Origin: Burkholderia sp. E7m39
GTDB lineage: Bacteria; Pseudomonadota; Gammaproteobacteria; Burkholderiales; Burkholderiaceae
Direction: 5' to 3'
Assembly: GCA_001319865.1 (NCBI GenBank)
Contig: BBSL01000285.1
Location: 1-44,551, forward strand
DNA length: 44,551 nt
This document shows positions 1-8,502 of this stretch, piece by piece. The notes beneath the pieces are model-generated. The model was not told the DNA's origin and made no database searches. It saw only the letters and a list, made by a program, of their open reading frames with translations. Numbering within the stretch: the first letter of the stretch is position 1; every line of letters begins with the position of its first letter. Made by a program: the position numbers and the translations under genes.

Positions 1-150
1 GACTGGAAAGAAACGCAGCAACGCAATCCCGCCGATGCAAGCGGCTATCGCAACCTCTACATCGACCACGTGCTGCAGGCCGATCAGGGCTGCGACTTCG
101 ATTTCCTGGTGGGTTGCCGCGGCGCGGAAGTGCCGGCGCATTCGCACTAA
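1..150 (+). CDS. IlvD/Edd-family sugar-acid dehydratase, C-terminal end (partial)
   Basis: Only the last 49 residues are present; the 5' part lies outside the window. The frame ends at TAA (148-150). The tail contains YRNLYIDHVLQADQGCDFDF, which resembles the C-terminus of L-arabonate/galactonate-type dehydratases of the IlvD/Edd family (typically a Gly/Tyr-rich stretch, then H-x-x-Q-A-x-x-G-C-D-F-D-F-L). These Fe-S enzymes convert aldonic acids to 2-keto-3-deoxy acids. The adjacent convergent GntR/FCD regulator fits a sugar-acid catabolic locus. The exact substrate cannot be set from this fragment. Confidence 0.75.
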   Translation, partial: DWKETQQRNPADASGYRNLYIDHVLQADQGCDFDFLVGCRGAEVPAHSH

Positions 151-180
151 GGCGCTGAACGCCGGCAGCTGAAGCCGGAC

Positions 181-212
181 ACTGAACGCCGCGCGCCAGC
201 GCGCCGTTCAGT
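181..212. terminator. Convergent hairpin between dehydratase and GntR gene
   Basis: The arms ACTGAACG (181-188) and CGTTCAGT (205-212) are exactly complementary, and the interior GC-rich sequence can extend the stem. The hairpin sits in the 67-bp gap between two convergent genes, the usual place for a shared terminator. Neither side has a clear T-run, so intrinsic termination is not proven. Confidence 0.4.
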
Positions 213-217
213 TCAGA

Positions 218-940
218 TCACGCCTGCGTGCCGATGCCGAGGATCGTATCGGCGTCGGCGCGCGCGTTTTCCAGCTGCACGAGGCTCGCCTGACGCGCGC
301 CAAGCGCATCGCGATTCAGGATCGCGGTGAGGATCGCCTTGTGACGCGGCAGCGACAGCGCGTGTGTGTCGGGATGGCGGCTCGTCAGCTTGATCGATTC
401 CGTCAGCGCGAGCGACATCATATTGCCGATGTAGGCGAGCATGTCGTTGTGCGTCGCGGCCATGATCGCGCGGTGAAATTCGAGGTCCGGCTCCAGCAGA
501 TCGCCGGCGCTTTGCGCGTGCTCCATGCGGTCGTACGCGGAGCCGATGCGCGCGAGGTCTTCATCCGTGGCCGCCGTCGCGGCGAGCGCCGCCGCAGCCG
601 GCTCGATGATGCGGCGCACCGTCATCAGTGACAGAAAGAACTCGCCTTCGGGAATGCTGTTGAGCGTCCAGTACAGCACATCGGGGTCGAGCATGTGCCA
701 CTCTTCGCGCTTGCGCACGACGCTGCCCACGCGCGGCTTCGAAATCACCAGCCCTTTTGCCACCAGCACGCGCGTTGCCTCGCGCAGCACGGGGCGGCTC
801 ACGCCATACTTCTCGCACAGCGTTGCTTCGGCGGGCAAACGTTCGCCGGGCACCAGACGGCCGCTGACGACTTCGATGCCGAGTTCCTGCACGATCCGCG
901 CATGCAGGCTTTTGCGTTTCTGAAGATGCCGGTAGTCCAT
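218..940 (-). CDS. GntR family transcriptional regulator, FadR/FCD subfamily
   Basis: A 240-residue DNA-binding regulator. Residues about 10-78 form the winged helix (LPAEATLCEKYGVSRPVLRE, then a wing ending VGSVV). Residues about 95-225 form the all-helical FCD effector domain, with metal-ligand candidates D152 and H156 (DLEFH) and H200 (PRHK). I chose the ATG at 938-940 because the GntR homology begins directly after it; the frame stays open upstream to 1069, but that extension (Pro, Ser and His rich) looks non-coding. No strong ribosome site is visible. It lies convergent with a sugar-acid dehydratase and probably represses that pathway, with a sugar acid as likely ligand (inference). Confidence 0.85.
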   Translation of the reverse strand: MDYRHLQKRKSLHARIVQELGIEVVSGRLVPGERLPAEATLCEKYGVSRPVLREATRVLVAKGLVISKPRVGSVVRKREEWHMLDPDVLYWTLNSIPEGEFFLSLMTVRRIIEPAAAALAATAATDEDLARIGSAYDRMEHAQSAGDLLEPDLEFHRAIMAATHNDMLAYIGNMMSLALTESIKLTSRHPDTHALSLPRHKAILTAILNRDALGARQASLVQLENARADADTILGIGTQA

Positions 941-1237
941 GATGTATTTGTTGTGGGCGTGCGTATGCGGATAGCTGTACCGTTCCCGCCGCGGAAAATG
1001 CTTCGAGCGGACGAGGCGCCAGGGCGTTGCCGATGAAGTGTGCCCGTGCGGGCTCTGCAAGCATAGCATGGGGAACGCGCGGCGCCTTCCCCAATGGGCA
1101 CGGATCGCGGGCGGGCATCATGCGTGCGGCGTGCCGCGTTGGGTTCGTTTTTTGCTTGATCGTCGATGCCTGGGCTGCTTTACTCAACTTGCTCAACTTT
1201 GCTCAACTTGCGCATTCACTTCGACATGGATCTGGCA
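941..1237. other. Intergenic region between divergent genes
   Basis: This 297-bp gap separates the GntR gene (minus) from the small Cys-rich protein (plus) and must hold both promoters. The only obvious structure is a short direct repeat, CTCAACTT, present three times at 1183-1190, 1192-1199 and 1202-1209, just upstream of the plus-strand gene. No convincing -35/-10 pair was identified. Confidence 0.4.
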
Positions 1238-1495
1238 ATGAAGCTCCCATCGCTACTCCTGCTTGCTGTATGCGTGACGGCTGCGAGCGCCGCAGCGGCC
1301 GCCACGCGCGACGAGCAGACCAAAGCCTGCAAACACGACGCGATCAAGTTCTGCGCGACCCATATTCCCAACAAGGCGAAGATCGAAGCCTGCATGAAAG
1401 AGCACTACGACAAGCTGTCACCGAAGTGCCAGGCGATGTTCGATCCTCCCGGCAACGATAAAGGCAACGACAGCGACAGCCCGTCGTCGAGTTAG
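1238..1495 (+). CDS. Small secreted protein with a Cys-rich (GLG1-type) repeat
   Basis: An 85-residue protein with a signal peptide (about residues 1-22, hydrophobic LLLLAVCV core, Ala-rich cleavage region). The mature part has four cysteines at 31, 39, 52 and 64 (C-x7-C-x12-C-x11-C) in the pattern of the Golgi-apparatus-protein-1 Cys-rich repeat (Pfam Cys_rich_FGFR type), which also occurs singly in proteobacterial periplasmic proteins. It ends in an acidic Ser/Asp tail. An in-frame ATG at 1226 would add four residues; neither start has a strong ribosome site. Its TAG stop overlaps the stop of the convergent asparaginase gene. Function unknown; two disulfides in the periplasm are likely. Confidence 0.7.
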   Translation: MKLPSLLLLAVCVTAASAAAAATRDEQTKACKHDAIKFCATHIPNKAKIEACMKEHYDKLSPKCQAMFDPPGNDKGNDSDSPSSS

Positions 1496-2556
1496 GCGCC
1501 CGTCGTCCGGCGGGCGCTGGCGAGCGTCAACGTCACGTCGACGCGGCCCGTTGCGAGGCCGACGGTGTTGCGCATCGTTTGCAGGCGGAACGGATCGAGC
1601 GCGCGCTGCGTGGCGTCGTCGCCGATGCCGAGCTTGTCGAGCAGCGCCGCGACGATCGCGTAGAGCACTGCCTGGTTGCCGTCCTCCACTTTGACCGCGA
1701 TGCCGAGCGCGCCCTTCGCGCCGAGCTTCGCCGTCTGCGCCGACGCGCGCACGCCGATCGCATAGCTCGCGTCCGCGCCCACCTTGCCGACCAGCGCGCC
1801 GCGATGCGCGCTCATCAACACCGTGCAGAAACGGCCCTCGCCCGCGACCATGTCCGGATGCGACGTCATCGCGCGATAAATGCGTGCGAGCGCGGCGTCG
1901 CGTTCCGGCTGCGCCGACGCGTGACCGTCGGCGGCGCGCGCGAGCTTCATGTAGAGCCGCGCGAGCCGATCGAGCGGGAACGCGGGCGTCGGCAGATTGC
2001 AGCCGTCGACGGCCCATTGCACGCCTTCGTCGGGCAGATCGCAGGCCTGTGCGACCGTGCGCTTCACGAGCGCCTGCAACGGGTGCTCGGGCAGGTGATA
2101 GTCCGCGAGCGCCGCGCCGATCGCCCGCGCGCCCGCCAGCATCCCCGCGTGCTTGCCCGAACAGTTGCTGCACACGGCGCCCGGCACGAAATCGCGCTTG
2201 ATCCACTCGCGCCAGACGGCATCCGAAATAGGCGGATGGCCGCCGCAACGCAGATCGGACTCGCTCGCCTGCGCCTTCGCGAGCATGCTGCGCGCGCGTT
2301 CGATATGCCGGTCTTCGCTGCTGTGCGAGCCGCACATCAGCGCCAGATCCGCGTCGTCCAACCGGCAGCGTTCGAGGGCGCCCGTTTCGACCACGGCGAG
2401 CGCCTGCGCAGGCTTGGCCGCCGATCTCGCCAGCGTGAAGCGCGCGGGGTCACCGTACGCATATAACAACGCGCCGTCCGTATCGACAACGGCGACGTGC
2501 GCGACATGCGTGTTCTCGACGATATCGCCGCGATAGACGATGGCAGCAACGGACAT
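1492..2556 (-). CDS. ansA: L-asparaginase, Rhizobium etli AnsA-type (AsnA_II family)
   Basis: A 354-residue enzyme hydrolysing L-asparagine to aspartate and ammonia. It belongs to the structurally distinct ReAII-like family, not the E. coli type I/II enzymes. The catalytic and metal residues known from R. etli asparaginase can be matched with a constant offset of three: S45 and K48 (RSAAKPAQ), S77 (CGSHSS), C132 and K135 (CSGKH), D184 and C186 (DGCN). Length and motifs are complete, so an active, zinc-binding enzyme is expected. No signal peptide, so cytoplasmic. Its stop overlaps the convergent Cys-rich gene by 4 bp (TTAG read in both directions). Confidence 0.92.
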   Translation of the reverse strand: MSVAAIVYRGDIVENTHVAHVAVVDTDGALLYAYGDPARFTLARSAAKPAQALAVVETGALERCRLDDADLALMCGSHSSEDRHIERARSMLAKAQASESDLRCGGHPPISDAVWREWIKRDFVPGAVCSNCSGKHAGMLAGARAIGAALADYHLPEHPLQALVKRTVAQACDLPDEGVQWAVDGCNLPTPAFPLDRLARLYMKLARAADGHASAQPERDAALARIYRAMTSHPDMVAGEGRFCTVLMSAHRGALVGKVGADASYAIGVRASAQTAKLGAKGALGIAVKVEDGNQAVLYAIVAALLDKLGIGDDATQRALDPFRLQTMRNTVGLATGRVDVTLTLASARRTTGA

Positions 2557-2873
2557 GCGGGTCTCCTTCGAATGCGATTCAGTTGCGATTCAGTTCCAAT
2601 CGGGCTGCCATTCGGCTATCTGCTCGAAATCGGAATGGCGGTTGCAGTTCGCTCGCTTGCGAGCGGAATGGCGATTGCGCTTCTGTCTGCAGAAACAGCG
2701 TGACATGTTCGCGGATTCTACCGGTCCAGCCTTGCCAGGCGCGATCCGTGCGTGTCGGCTACATTGGATTCACCCGACGCCCATTTTGTGGGGCGAATGG
2801 GTCCCGTGCCAGGCCGCGCGTGCGGAATCGATCGCCGGGCGCATTCAACGCGTCATCCTCAAGGAGAAGGAAA
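2557..2873. other. Intergenic region with short repeats upstream of the asparaginase gene
   Basis: A 317-bp gap between divergent genes. It holds a direct repeat of GCGATTCAGTT (from 2574 and 2585), a pair of nearly identical 15-mers beginning CGGAATGGCG (2631-2645 and 2664-2678, one mismatch) and a perfect inverted repeat CGCTCGC-TT-GCGAGCG (2650-2665). Together they look like regulatory DNA, probably for the asparaginase gene, but no known operator is recognised. The plus-strand gene start is preceded by AAGGAGAAGG. Confidence 0.4.
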
Positions 2874-3170
2874 ATGCCTATCACCAGAAAACTGATCGTT
2901 CTCTTCGCTTCGGCCGCGCTCGGTGTCGGCGCGATCGCGCCTGCATTCGCGCAAACCGACACGGGCGCGACGGGCGCCGCCGCATCGGCAGCGAAGCCGA
3001 CCAAGGAGCAGCGCAAGCAGGCCCGCAAGGAAGCGCGCGCGAAGAAGAATGCCGAATTGAAGAAGCTCGAAGATGCGGGCTACAAGCCCACGGCCAACGA
3101 CCCGAATTATCCGCAGGACATTCAGAACGCGGAGAAGAAAGCGGGTATCGGACAAGGCGCGAGTCAGTAG
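2874..3170 (+). CDS. DUF4148-like periplasmic protein
   Basis: A 98-residue secreted protein. A signal peptide covers residues 1-26 (cleavage likely after AFA). A Lys/Arg/Glu-rich helix follows (EQRKQARKEARAKKNAELKK), then the conserved tail AGYKPTANDPNYPQDIQNAE, typical of Burkholderiales DUF4148 proteins. The ATG at 2874 is chosen because AAGGAG lies just upstream and the signal peptide starts there; the open frame extends further 5' but is not protein-like. Function unknown; these proteins are often multicopy and abundant in Burkholderia. A strong terminator follows. Confidence 0.8.
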   Translation: MPITRKLIVLFASAALGVGAIAPAFAQTDTGATGAAASAAKPTKEQRKQARKEARAKKNAELKKLEDAGYKPTANDPNYPQDIQNAEKKAGIGQGASQ

Positions 3171-3200
3171 ACCTCGCTGCAACTTCATCTGATTGCACTG

Positions 3201-3243
3201 GCCGCGCGCAGTCGTTTTTTGCGCGCGGCTTTGTCGTTTTTTT
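3201..3243 (+). terminator. Rho-independent terminator
   Basis: The stem arms GCCGCGCGCA (3201-3210) and TGCGCGCGGC (3220-3229) are exactly complementary with a 9-nt loop. A T-rich run follows (TTTGTCGTTTTTTT). It ends the DUF4148-like transcript. Confidence 0.85.
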
Positions 3244-3410
3244 CGGCGCGATATGTGTTGCGCGGCGCATGACGCGCCACGGCCGCCCGTCGCTATGTGA
3301 TACTTCTAATGCTTGACGACACAACGATATGCATGACGACAGCCAGGTATCGCCATGCAGTCGACCATCCCGGCGATAACTCAAGACGCTCTCGTTTTAT
3401 TCAGTCAGAA

Positions 3411-6400
3411 ATGCCGAATCCAACACATGAGACAGCCGACGGCGCGGCAAAAATGACCGCGCCTGCCGCCGTCGACCAGATCAGTTTTCGTCGCATCATT
3501 CGCCGCAATATCGGGCTGCCGCTCATGCTCGGCGTGGTCACGATGACGCTGTTCGTCGCGCTGATTGCGTACCTCGTCAGTACGATCAGCTGGGTCGAAC
3601 ACTCCGAGCGCGTGATCGGTGACGCGAATGAAATGCTGCGGCTTGCCGTCGATCGCGAGTCCGCATTGCGCGGCTTTCTGATTACGGGCGACGAGACCTT
3701 TCTCGCGCCTTATCAGCTGGGTCAGCCGCGGTTTGAAACCGAGATCGATTCGCTGATGCAACTCGTCTCCGATAACCCGTCGCAAGTCGAACAACTGCGG
3801 CGCATTCATGGCGTGCAGCAGCACTGGGACCAGTTCGCGCAGGAAATGATCGATCTGCGCCGCCGCAACATGGATTACACGGCGCAAGTGAAAAGCGGTC
3901 GCGGCAAGATCGAGTTCGACGAAACGCGGCGGCTATTCGGGCAGTTCCTTGGTGTCGAAGACGCGCTGCGCGCGCAGCGTTCCAGCAATGCGCGCAGCGT
4001 CACGGCGCTGCTCGTCGGCGTGTTTCTTTTCGTGAGCCTGTCGATCAGCGGCGTGATTGCGTGGCGCGGACGGCGCGACCTCGTCAACCTGTCCGAAGCG
4101 TATAACGGCGTGCTCGCGCGCCAGGCCGAGCACACGGAAGTCTTGCAGCAGCAGGTGTGGCTGCGCTCGGGGCAGCGCCTGCTCGCGGAGAAGGTGGTGG
4201 GCCAGTCGACGCCGCCCCTCGTCGGCCGCGCCATCCTCGACTTTCTTTCGCAATACGTCGACGTTGCCGTCGCGGCGCTGTACGCGCGCGACCGCGCCTC
4301 GGGCAGCCTGAAACGCATCGCGACCTACGGCTTCAGCCACGAAAGCGAGATCGCGACGCGCTCGTTCCGCGACGCCGAAAGCCTCGTCGGCCAGGCGGCC
4401 GCGTCGCGGCGCACGCTGGTGTTGAACGACGTCCCCGACGACTACGTGAAAGTGGTCTCGGGCACGGGCATGAGCAAGCCGCGCAATCTCGTCGTGCTGC
4501 CCGTCGAGAACGACGGCGTCGTCAATGGCGTGGTCGAGCTCGGCTTCATGCGCAGCATCGGGCCGCGCGATCACGAATTTCTGCAACTGATCGCCAACAG
4601 CATGGGCGATTTCATCGAAGCCGCGCTGTATCGCGAGCGCCTGCAGGACGCGCTCGCCGAAACGCAGCAGTTGAACGAAGAGTTGCAGGTGCAGCAGGAA
4701 GAACTGCGCGTGTCGAACGAAGGGCTCGAGGAACGCGGCCGTGCACTGGTCGAATCGCAATCGCGCCTCGAAACGCAGCAGGCGGAACTCGAGCAGACCA
4801 ACGTGCAGCTCGAGGATTACGCGAAGCGTCTGGAGCGCCAGAAAGCCGACCTGCTCGAAGCGCAGGACGAGCTTGCCGCGAATGCCGCGCGCCTCGAACA
4901 GTCGAGCCGCTACAAGTCCGAGTTTCTCGCGAACATGTCGCACGAACTGCGCACGCCGCTGAACAGCTCGCTGATTCTCGCGCGCCTTTTGCAGGAGAAC
5001 CGCACGGGCAATCTCACGGAAGAACAGGTGCGCTACGCGGAAACGATCCATGCGTCGAACAGCGACCTGCTCGTGCTCATCAACGACATTCTCGATCTGT
5101 CGAAAGTCGAGGCGGGCCACATCGTGATTGACAACGAACCGGTGGCCGTCGATTCGATGCTGCAATCGTTGCGCGAAATGTTCGAGCCGATGGCGGCAAC
5201 GAAGTCGCTCGCGCTTTCGGTGGCGCGCGCGCCGGGCGCGCCCGACACCATCGTCACCGACGGCCAGCGCGTCACGCAGATTCTGCGCAATCTGCTGTCG
5301 AATGCGCTGAAGTTCACCGAGCGCGGCGAAGTCGCGTTGACGGTCGCCGCCAGCGACACGGACACGCTGCGCTTCGACGTGCGCGACACGGGCATCGGCA
5401 TCGCCGCCGACAAGCTCGAACTGATTTTCGAAGCGTTCCAGCAGGCGGACGGCTCGACGAGCCGCCACTACGGCGGCAGCGGCCTCGGCCTGTCGATCTC
5501 GCGCGAGTTCGCGCGGCTACTGGGCGGGCGCGTCAGCGTCGCGAGCGAGCCCGGCAAGGGCAGCGTGTTCACGCTGTGGCTGCCGCTGCGGCCCGGGGAA
5601 GCCGAAGTGGCCGAAGCGGCGCATCCAACGCGGGCCGCCGCGCCGCTGATGCATCCTGCTTCGTCCGCACGCCCCGCAGCTTCGCCCGCTCCGCAGTCCG
5701 TCGCCGAAACCGCGCTCGCCGACGCGCCTGCCTCGCTCGCTGACGACCGCCACGCGCGCCGCCACGAAAACCGCCTGATTCTCGCGATCGAAGACGATCT
5801 GGCCTTCGCCGAAATCCTGCGCGATCTCACGCACGAACTCGACTTCGACTTCGTCCATGCCGTCGACGCAACGACGGGCCTGACGCTCGTGCGCGACATG
5901 CAGCCGACGGCCGTGCTGCTCGACGTGGGCTTGCCCGACCGCTCGGGCCTGACGGTGCTCGAATGGCTGAAGAATGATCCCGCGACGCGCCACATCCCGA
6001 TTCACATCGTGTCTGCGACCGATCACGCAGAAAAGGCGCTGCATCTGGGCGCCGTAGGCTACACGTTGAAGCCGACCGCGCGCACCACGCTCGAAGCGGC
6101 GATCCGCCGTCTGGAAAGCCGCTTGCAGCAGCGTATGAAACGCGTGCTGGTGATCGAGGACGACGCTGCGATGCGCGAAAGCATTCGCGCGCTGCTGCAA
6201 AGCGAGACGACGGAGATCGTCGCCGTCGCGACGCTCGCGGGCGCGCTCGAACAGCTGTCGGCGACGCTTTTTGACTGCGTCGTGACCGACCTCGCGCTGC
6301 CCGACGGCACGGGCTACGATCTGCTCGAACAGCTCGCCGCCGACGTCGCGCATCAGGCGATGCCCGTGATCGTCTACACGGGCCGCATGCTGTCGGGCGA

Positions 6401-6944
6401 CGAAGAACACCGGCTGCGCCGCTATTCGAAATCGATCATCATCAAGGGAGCGAAGTCGCCGGAGCGTCTGCTCGATGAGGTGACGCTGTTCCTGCACAGC
6501 GTGGAATCGTCGCTCGCGCCGGAACAGCAGCGCATGCTGCGCACCGTGCGCCAGCGCGACAACCACTTCGAAGGCCGCACGATCCTGCTCGCCGAAGACG
6601 ACGTGCGCAATATCTTCGCGCTGTCGCACGTGATCGAGCCGCTCGGCGCGAAGCTCGACATCGCGCGCAACGGACGGGAGGCACTCGAAGCGCTGAACAG
6701 CGGGCGCGAAGTGGACCTGGTGCTGATGGACATCATGATGCCGGAGATGGACGGCCTGACGGCGATCTCGCACATCCGCAACGACGCGCGCTTTGCGCAT
6801 CTGCCCATCATCGCGCTGACGGCGAAGGCGATGGCGCAGGACCGCTTGCGCTGTCTCGAAGCAGGCGCCGACGACTACATCTCGAAGCCGATCGACGTCG
6901 ACAAGCTGATCTCGCTGTGCCGCGTGTGGCTGCGGCAGCGCTGA
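3411..6944 (+). CDS. Hybrid sensor histidine kinase (CHASE3-GAF-HisKA-HATPase-REC-REC-REC)
   Basis: A membrane sensor kinase of about 1177 residues. Order: TM1 (about 33-55); periplasmic CHASE3 domain (about 56-190, with RESALRGFLITGDETFL); TM2 (about 197-218); GAF domain (about 257-403); long Gln/Glu-rich coiled coil (about 407-497); HisKA with phospho-acceptor H511 (SHELRTP); HATPase with DTGIGI and GGSGLGLSI (about 614-727); three receivers with phospho-acceptors D838, D960 and D1107. The frame is open from a GTG at 3297; I prefer ATG 3411 (ATG 3453 is also possible) because upstream residues are not domain-like. It is the first gene of a four-gene signalling operon, 26 bp before cheR. Signal unknown. 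A phosphorelay across the receivers or to the downstream receiver-kinase is inferred. Confidence 0.9.
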   Translation: MPNPTHETADGAAKMTAPAAVDQISFRRIIRRNIGLPLMLGVVTMTLFVALIAYLVSTISWVEHSERVIGDANEMLRLAVDRESALRGFLITGDETFLAPYQLGQPRFETEIDSLMQLVSDNPSQVEQLRRIHGVQQHWDQFAQEMIDLRRRNMDYTAQVKSGRGKIEFDETRRLFGQFLGVEDALRAQRSSNARSVTALLVGVFLFVSLSISGVIAWRGRRDLVNLSEAYNGVLARQAEHTEVLQQQVWLRSGQRLLAEKVVGQSTPPLVGRAILDFLSQYVDVAVAALYARDRASGSLKRIATYGFSHESEIATRSFRDAESLVGQAAASRRTLVLNDVPDDYVKVVSGTGMSKPRNLVVLPVENDGVVNGVVELGFMRSIGPRDHEFLQLIANSMGDFIEAALYRERLQDALAETQQLNEELQVQQEELRVSNEGLEERGRALVESQSRLETQQAELEQTNVQLEDYAKRLERQKADLLEAQDELAANAARLEQSSRYKSEFLANMSHELRTPLNSSLILARLLQENRTGNLTEEQVRYAETIHASNSDLLVLINDILDLSKVEAGHIVIDNEPVAVDSMLQSLREMFEPMAATKSLALSVARAPGAPDTIVTDGQRVTQILRNLLSNALKFTERGEVALTVAASDTDTLRFDVRDTGIGIAADKLELIFEAFQQADGSTSRHYGGSGLGLSISREFARLLGGRVSVASEPGKGSVFTLWLPLRPGEAEVAEAAHPTRAAAPLMHPASSARPAASPAPQSVAETALADAPASLADDRHARRHENRLILAIEDDLAFAEILRDLTHELDFDFVHAVDATTGLTLVRDMQPTAVLLDVGLPDRSGLTVLEWLKNDPATRHIPIHIVSATDHAEKALHLGAVGYTLKPTARTTLEAAIRRLESRLQQRMKRVLVIEDDAAMRESIRALLQSETTEIVAVATLAGALEQLSATLFDCVVTDLALPDGTGYDLLEQLAADVAHQAMPVIVYTGRMLSGDEEHRLRRYSKSIIIKGAKSPERLLDEVTLFLHSVESSLAPEQQRMLRTVRQRDNHFEGRTILLAEDDVRNIFALSHVIEPLGAKLDIARNGREALEALNSGREVDLVLMDIMMPEMDGLTAISHIRNDARFAHLPIIALTAKAMAQDRLRCLEAGADDYISKPIDVDKLISLCRVWLRQR

Positions 6945-6970
6945 CGGCACTGTAACGGCAAGAGCGAGAC

Positions 6971-7819
6971 ATGAGCCGCATCTCCTATGACGATTCGCCG
7001 CAACGGATGCACGACTTCGACATCGAGTTGAAGCTGCTGCTCGATGCGATTTACCTGAAGTACCAGCACGACTTCCGTCACTATTCGATGTCGTCGCTGC
7101 GGCGTCGGCTCGTGCAGGCACTCCAGGAGTTCGGCGTCACCACGCTGTCGCAGCTGCAGGATCGCGTCATGCGCAGCGAAGCGGACTTCGTGCGGCTCTT
7201 TCACTACCTGACGGTGCAGGTCAGCGACATGTTCCGCGACCCCGCCTATTTCCGCGCGCTGCGCGACCACGTGCTGCCCGTGCTGCAAACCTATCCGTCG
7301 ATCAAGGTGTGGGTGGCGGGATGCAGCACGGGCGAAGAGTTGTGGTCGCTGACAATCCTGTTCGACGAAGCGGGCCTGATGGAGCGCACGCTCTTCTACG
7401 CGACCGACATCAATCCCGAGGCGCTCGCGCGCGCCGAAGCGGGCATTTACGCGCTGGAGCGCGTCGCGGGCTTCACGCGCAACTATCTGGCGGCGGGCGG
7501 CAAGCGCTCGCTGTCCGACTACTATCACGCGGCGTACGGTGGGGCACGCTTCGCGGGCTCGCTGAAGGAGCGCGTGGTGTTCGCCGACCACAGCCTGTCG
7601 ACGGATGAAGTGTTTCTCGAAGCGCATCTCGTGTCGTGCCGCAATGTTCTGATCTATTTCGACCGCGCGCTGCAGAACCGCGCCATCGGGCTGTTCAAGG
7701 ACACGCTCGTGCGGCGTGGTTTTCTCGGCCTCGGCAGCAAGGAGAGTCTGCGTTTTTCGGACCAGCACGATGCATTCGAGGAATTCCGCGAACGCGAGCG
7801 CATCTATCAGAAGCGCTAG
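6971..7819 (+). CDS. cheR: CheR-type protein-glutamate O-methyltransferase
   Basis: A 282-residue SAM-dependent methyltransferase. It has the N-terminal helical CheR domain (about 15-80) and the catalytic Rossmann domain: the SAM loop AGCSTGEE (116-123), TDINPEAL (about 145-152) and SCRNVLIYFD. CheR normally methylates glutamates on chemoreceptors, but no receptor, CheA or CheW gene lies nearby. It sits between a hybrid kinase and cheB, so its target may be the kinase or another receptor-like coiled coil (inference). The tetratricopeptide tail seen in some CheR proteins is absent. Confidence 0.9.
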   Translation: MSRISYDDSPQRMHDFDIELKLLLDAIYLKYQHDFRHYSMSSLRRRLVQALQEFGVTTLSQLQDRVMRSEADFVRLFHYLTVQVSDMFRDPAYFRALRDHVLPVLQTYPSIKVWVAGCSTGEELWSLTILFDEAGLMERTLFYATDINPEALARAEAGIYALERVAGFTRNYLAAGGKRSLSDYYHAAYGGARFAGSLKERVVFADHSLSTDEVFLEAHLVSCRNVLIYFDRALQNRAIGLFKDTLVRRGFLGLGSKESLRFSDQHDAFEEFRERERIYQKR

Positions 7820-7869
7820 GCTTTGACACATCACTTCGACCGATATCGACGACGCATGAGCGACGATGC

Positions 7870-8493
7870 ATGAGCACCCCTCACCGACCTTCGCACCAAG
7901 GCAGCGCCGCGCCGATGGACGCGCGCGCGTTCGAGGCCGTGGCGATCGGCGCGTCGGCGGGCGGCATCGAAGTGCTGAACGTGCTGCTGCCCGCGCTGCC
8001 CGCGTCGTTTCGCGTCGCCGTGCTGATCGTCACGCACGTGCCGCCCGACTCGCCGAGCTGCCTCGCCGAGATGCTCGCGTATCGCTGCGCGCTGCCCGTC
8101 GTCGAGCCGGACGCGGGCGAGCCCGCCTTGCCCGGCCGCGTGCATGTCGCGCCGCCCGCGTACCACATGCTCGTCGACGACGGCGGCACGATCGCGCTGT
8201 CGATCGATTCGACGGTGCGCTATTCGCGCCCGTCCATCGACGTGCTGTTCGAATCGGCGGCGCACGCGTACGGCGAACGGCTGCTCGGCATCCTGCTGTC
8301 GGGCGCCAACGACGACGGCGCGCACGGCCTCGAAGTGATCCGCGCGATGGGCGGCCTCGCGTGGGTGCAGGACCCGCTCACGGCGACCTGCGCGACGATG
8401 CCGCGCGCGGCGATCCAGCGCGGCGCCGCCGACGAAGTGCTTTCTCCAACCCAGATGGCCCGCCGGCTTGCCGGTTTGCAAGCCACACACTAG
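7870..8493 (+). CDS. cheB: CheB-type protein-glutamate methylesterase, catalytic domain only
   Basis: A 207-residue stand-alone methylesterase. The triad is visible: S29 (IGASAGG), H56 (THVPP) and D149 (SGANDDGAHG). Canonical CheB carries an N-terminal receiver that controls activity; here none is encoded, so regulation must come from elsewhere, perhaps from the receivers of the neighbouring kinases. I chose ATG 7870 (MSTPHRPS) because it is the nearest in-frame ATG before the homology and the preceding gene ends at 7819. An ATG at 7866 is out of frame. It removes methyl groups added by CheR or deamidates glutamine. Confidence 0.9.
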   Translation: MSTPHRPSHQGSAAPMDARAFEAVAIGASAGGIEVLNVLLPALPASFRVAVLIVTHVPPDSPSCLAEMLAYRCALPVVEPDAGEPALPGRVHVAPPAYHMLVDDGGTIALSIDSTVRYSRPSIDVLFESAAHAYGERLLGILLSGANDDGAHGLEVIRAMGGLAWVQDPLTATCATMPRAAIQRGAADEVLSPTQMARRLAGLQATH

Positions 8494-8502
8494 AACCATG
8501 AG

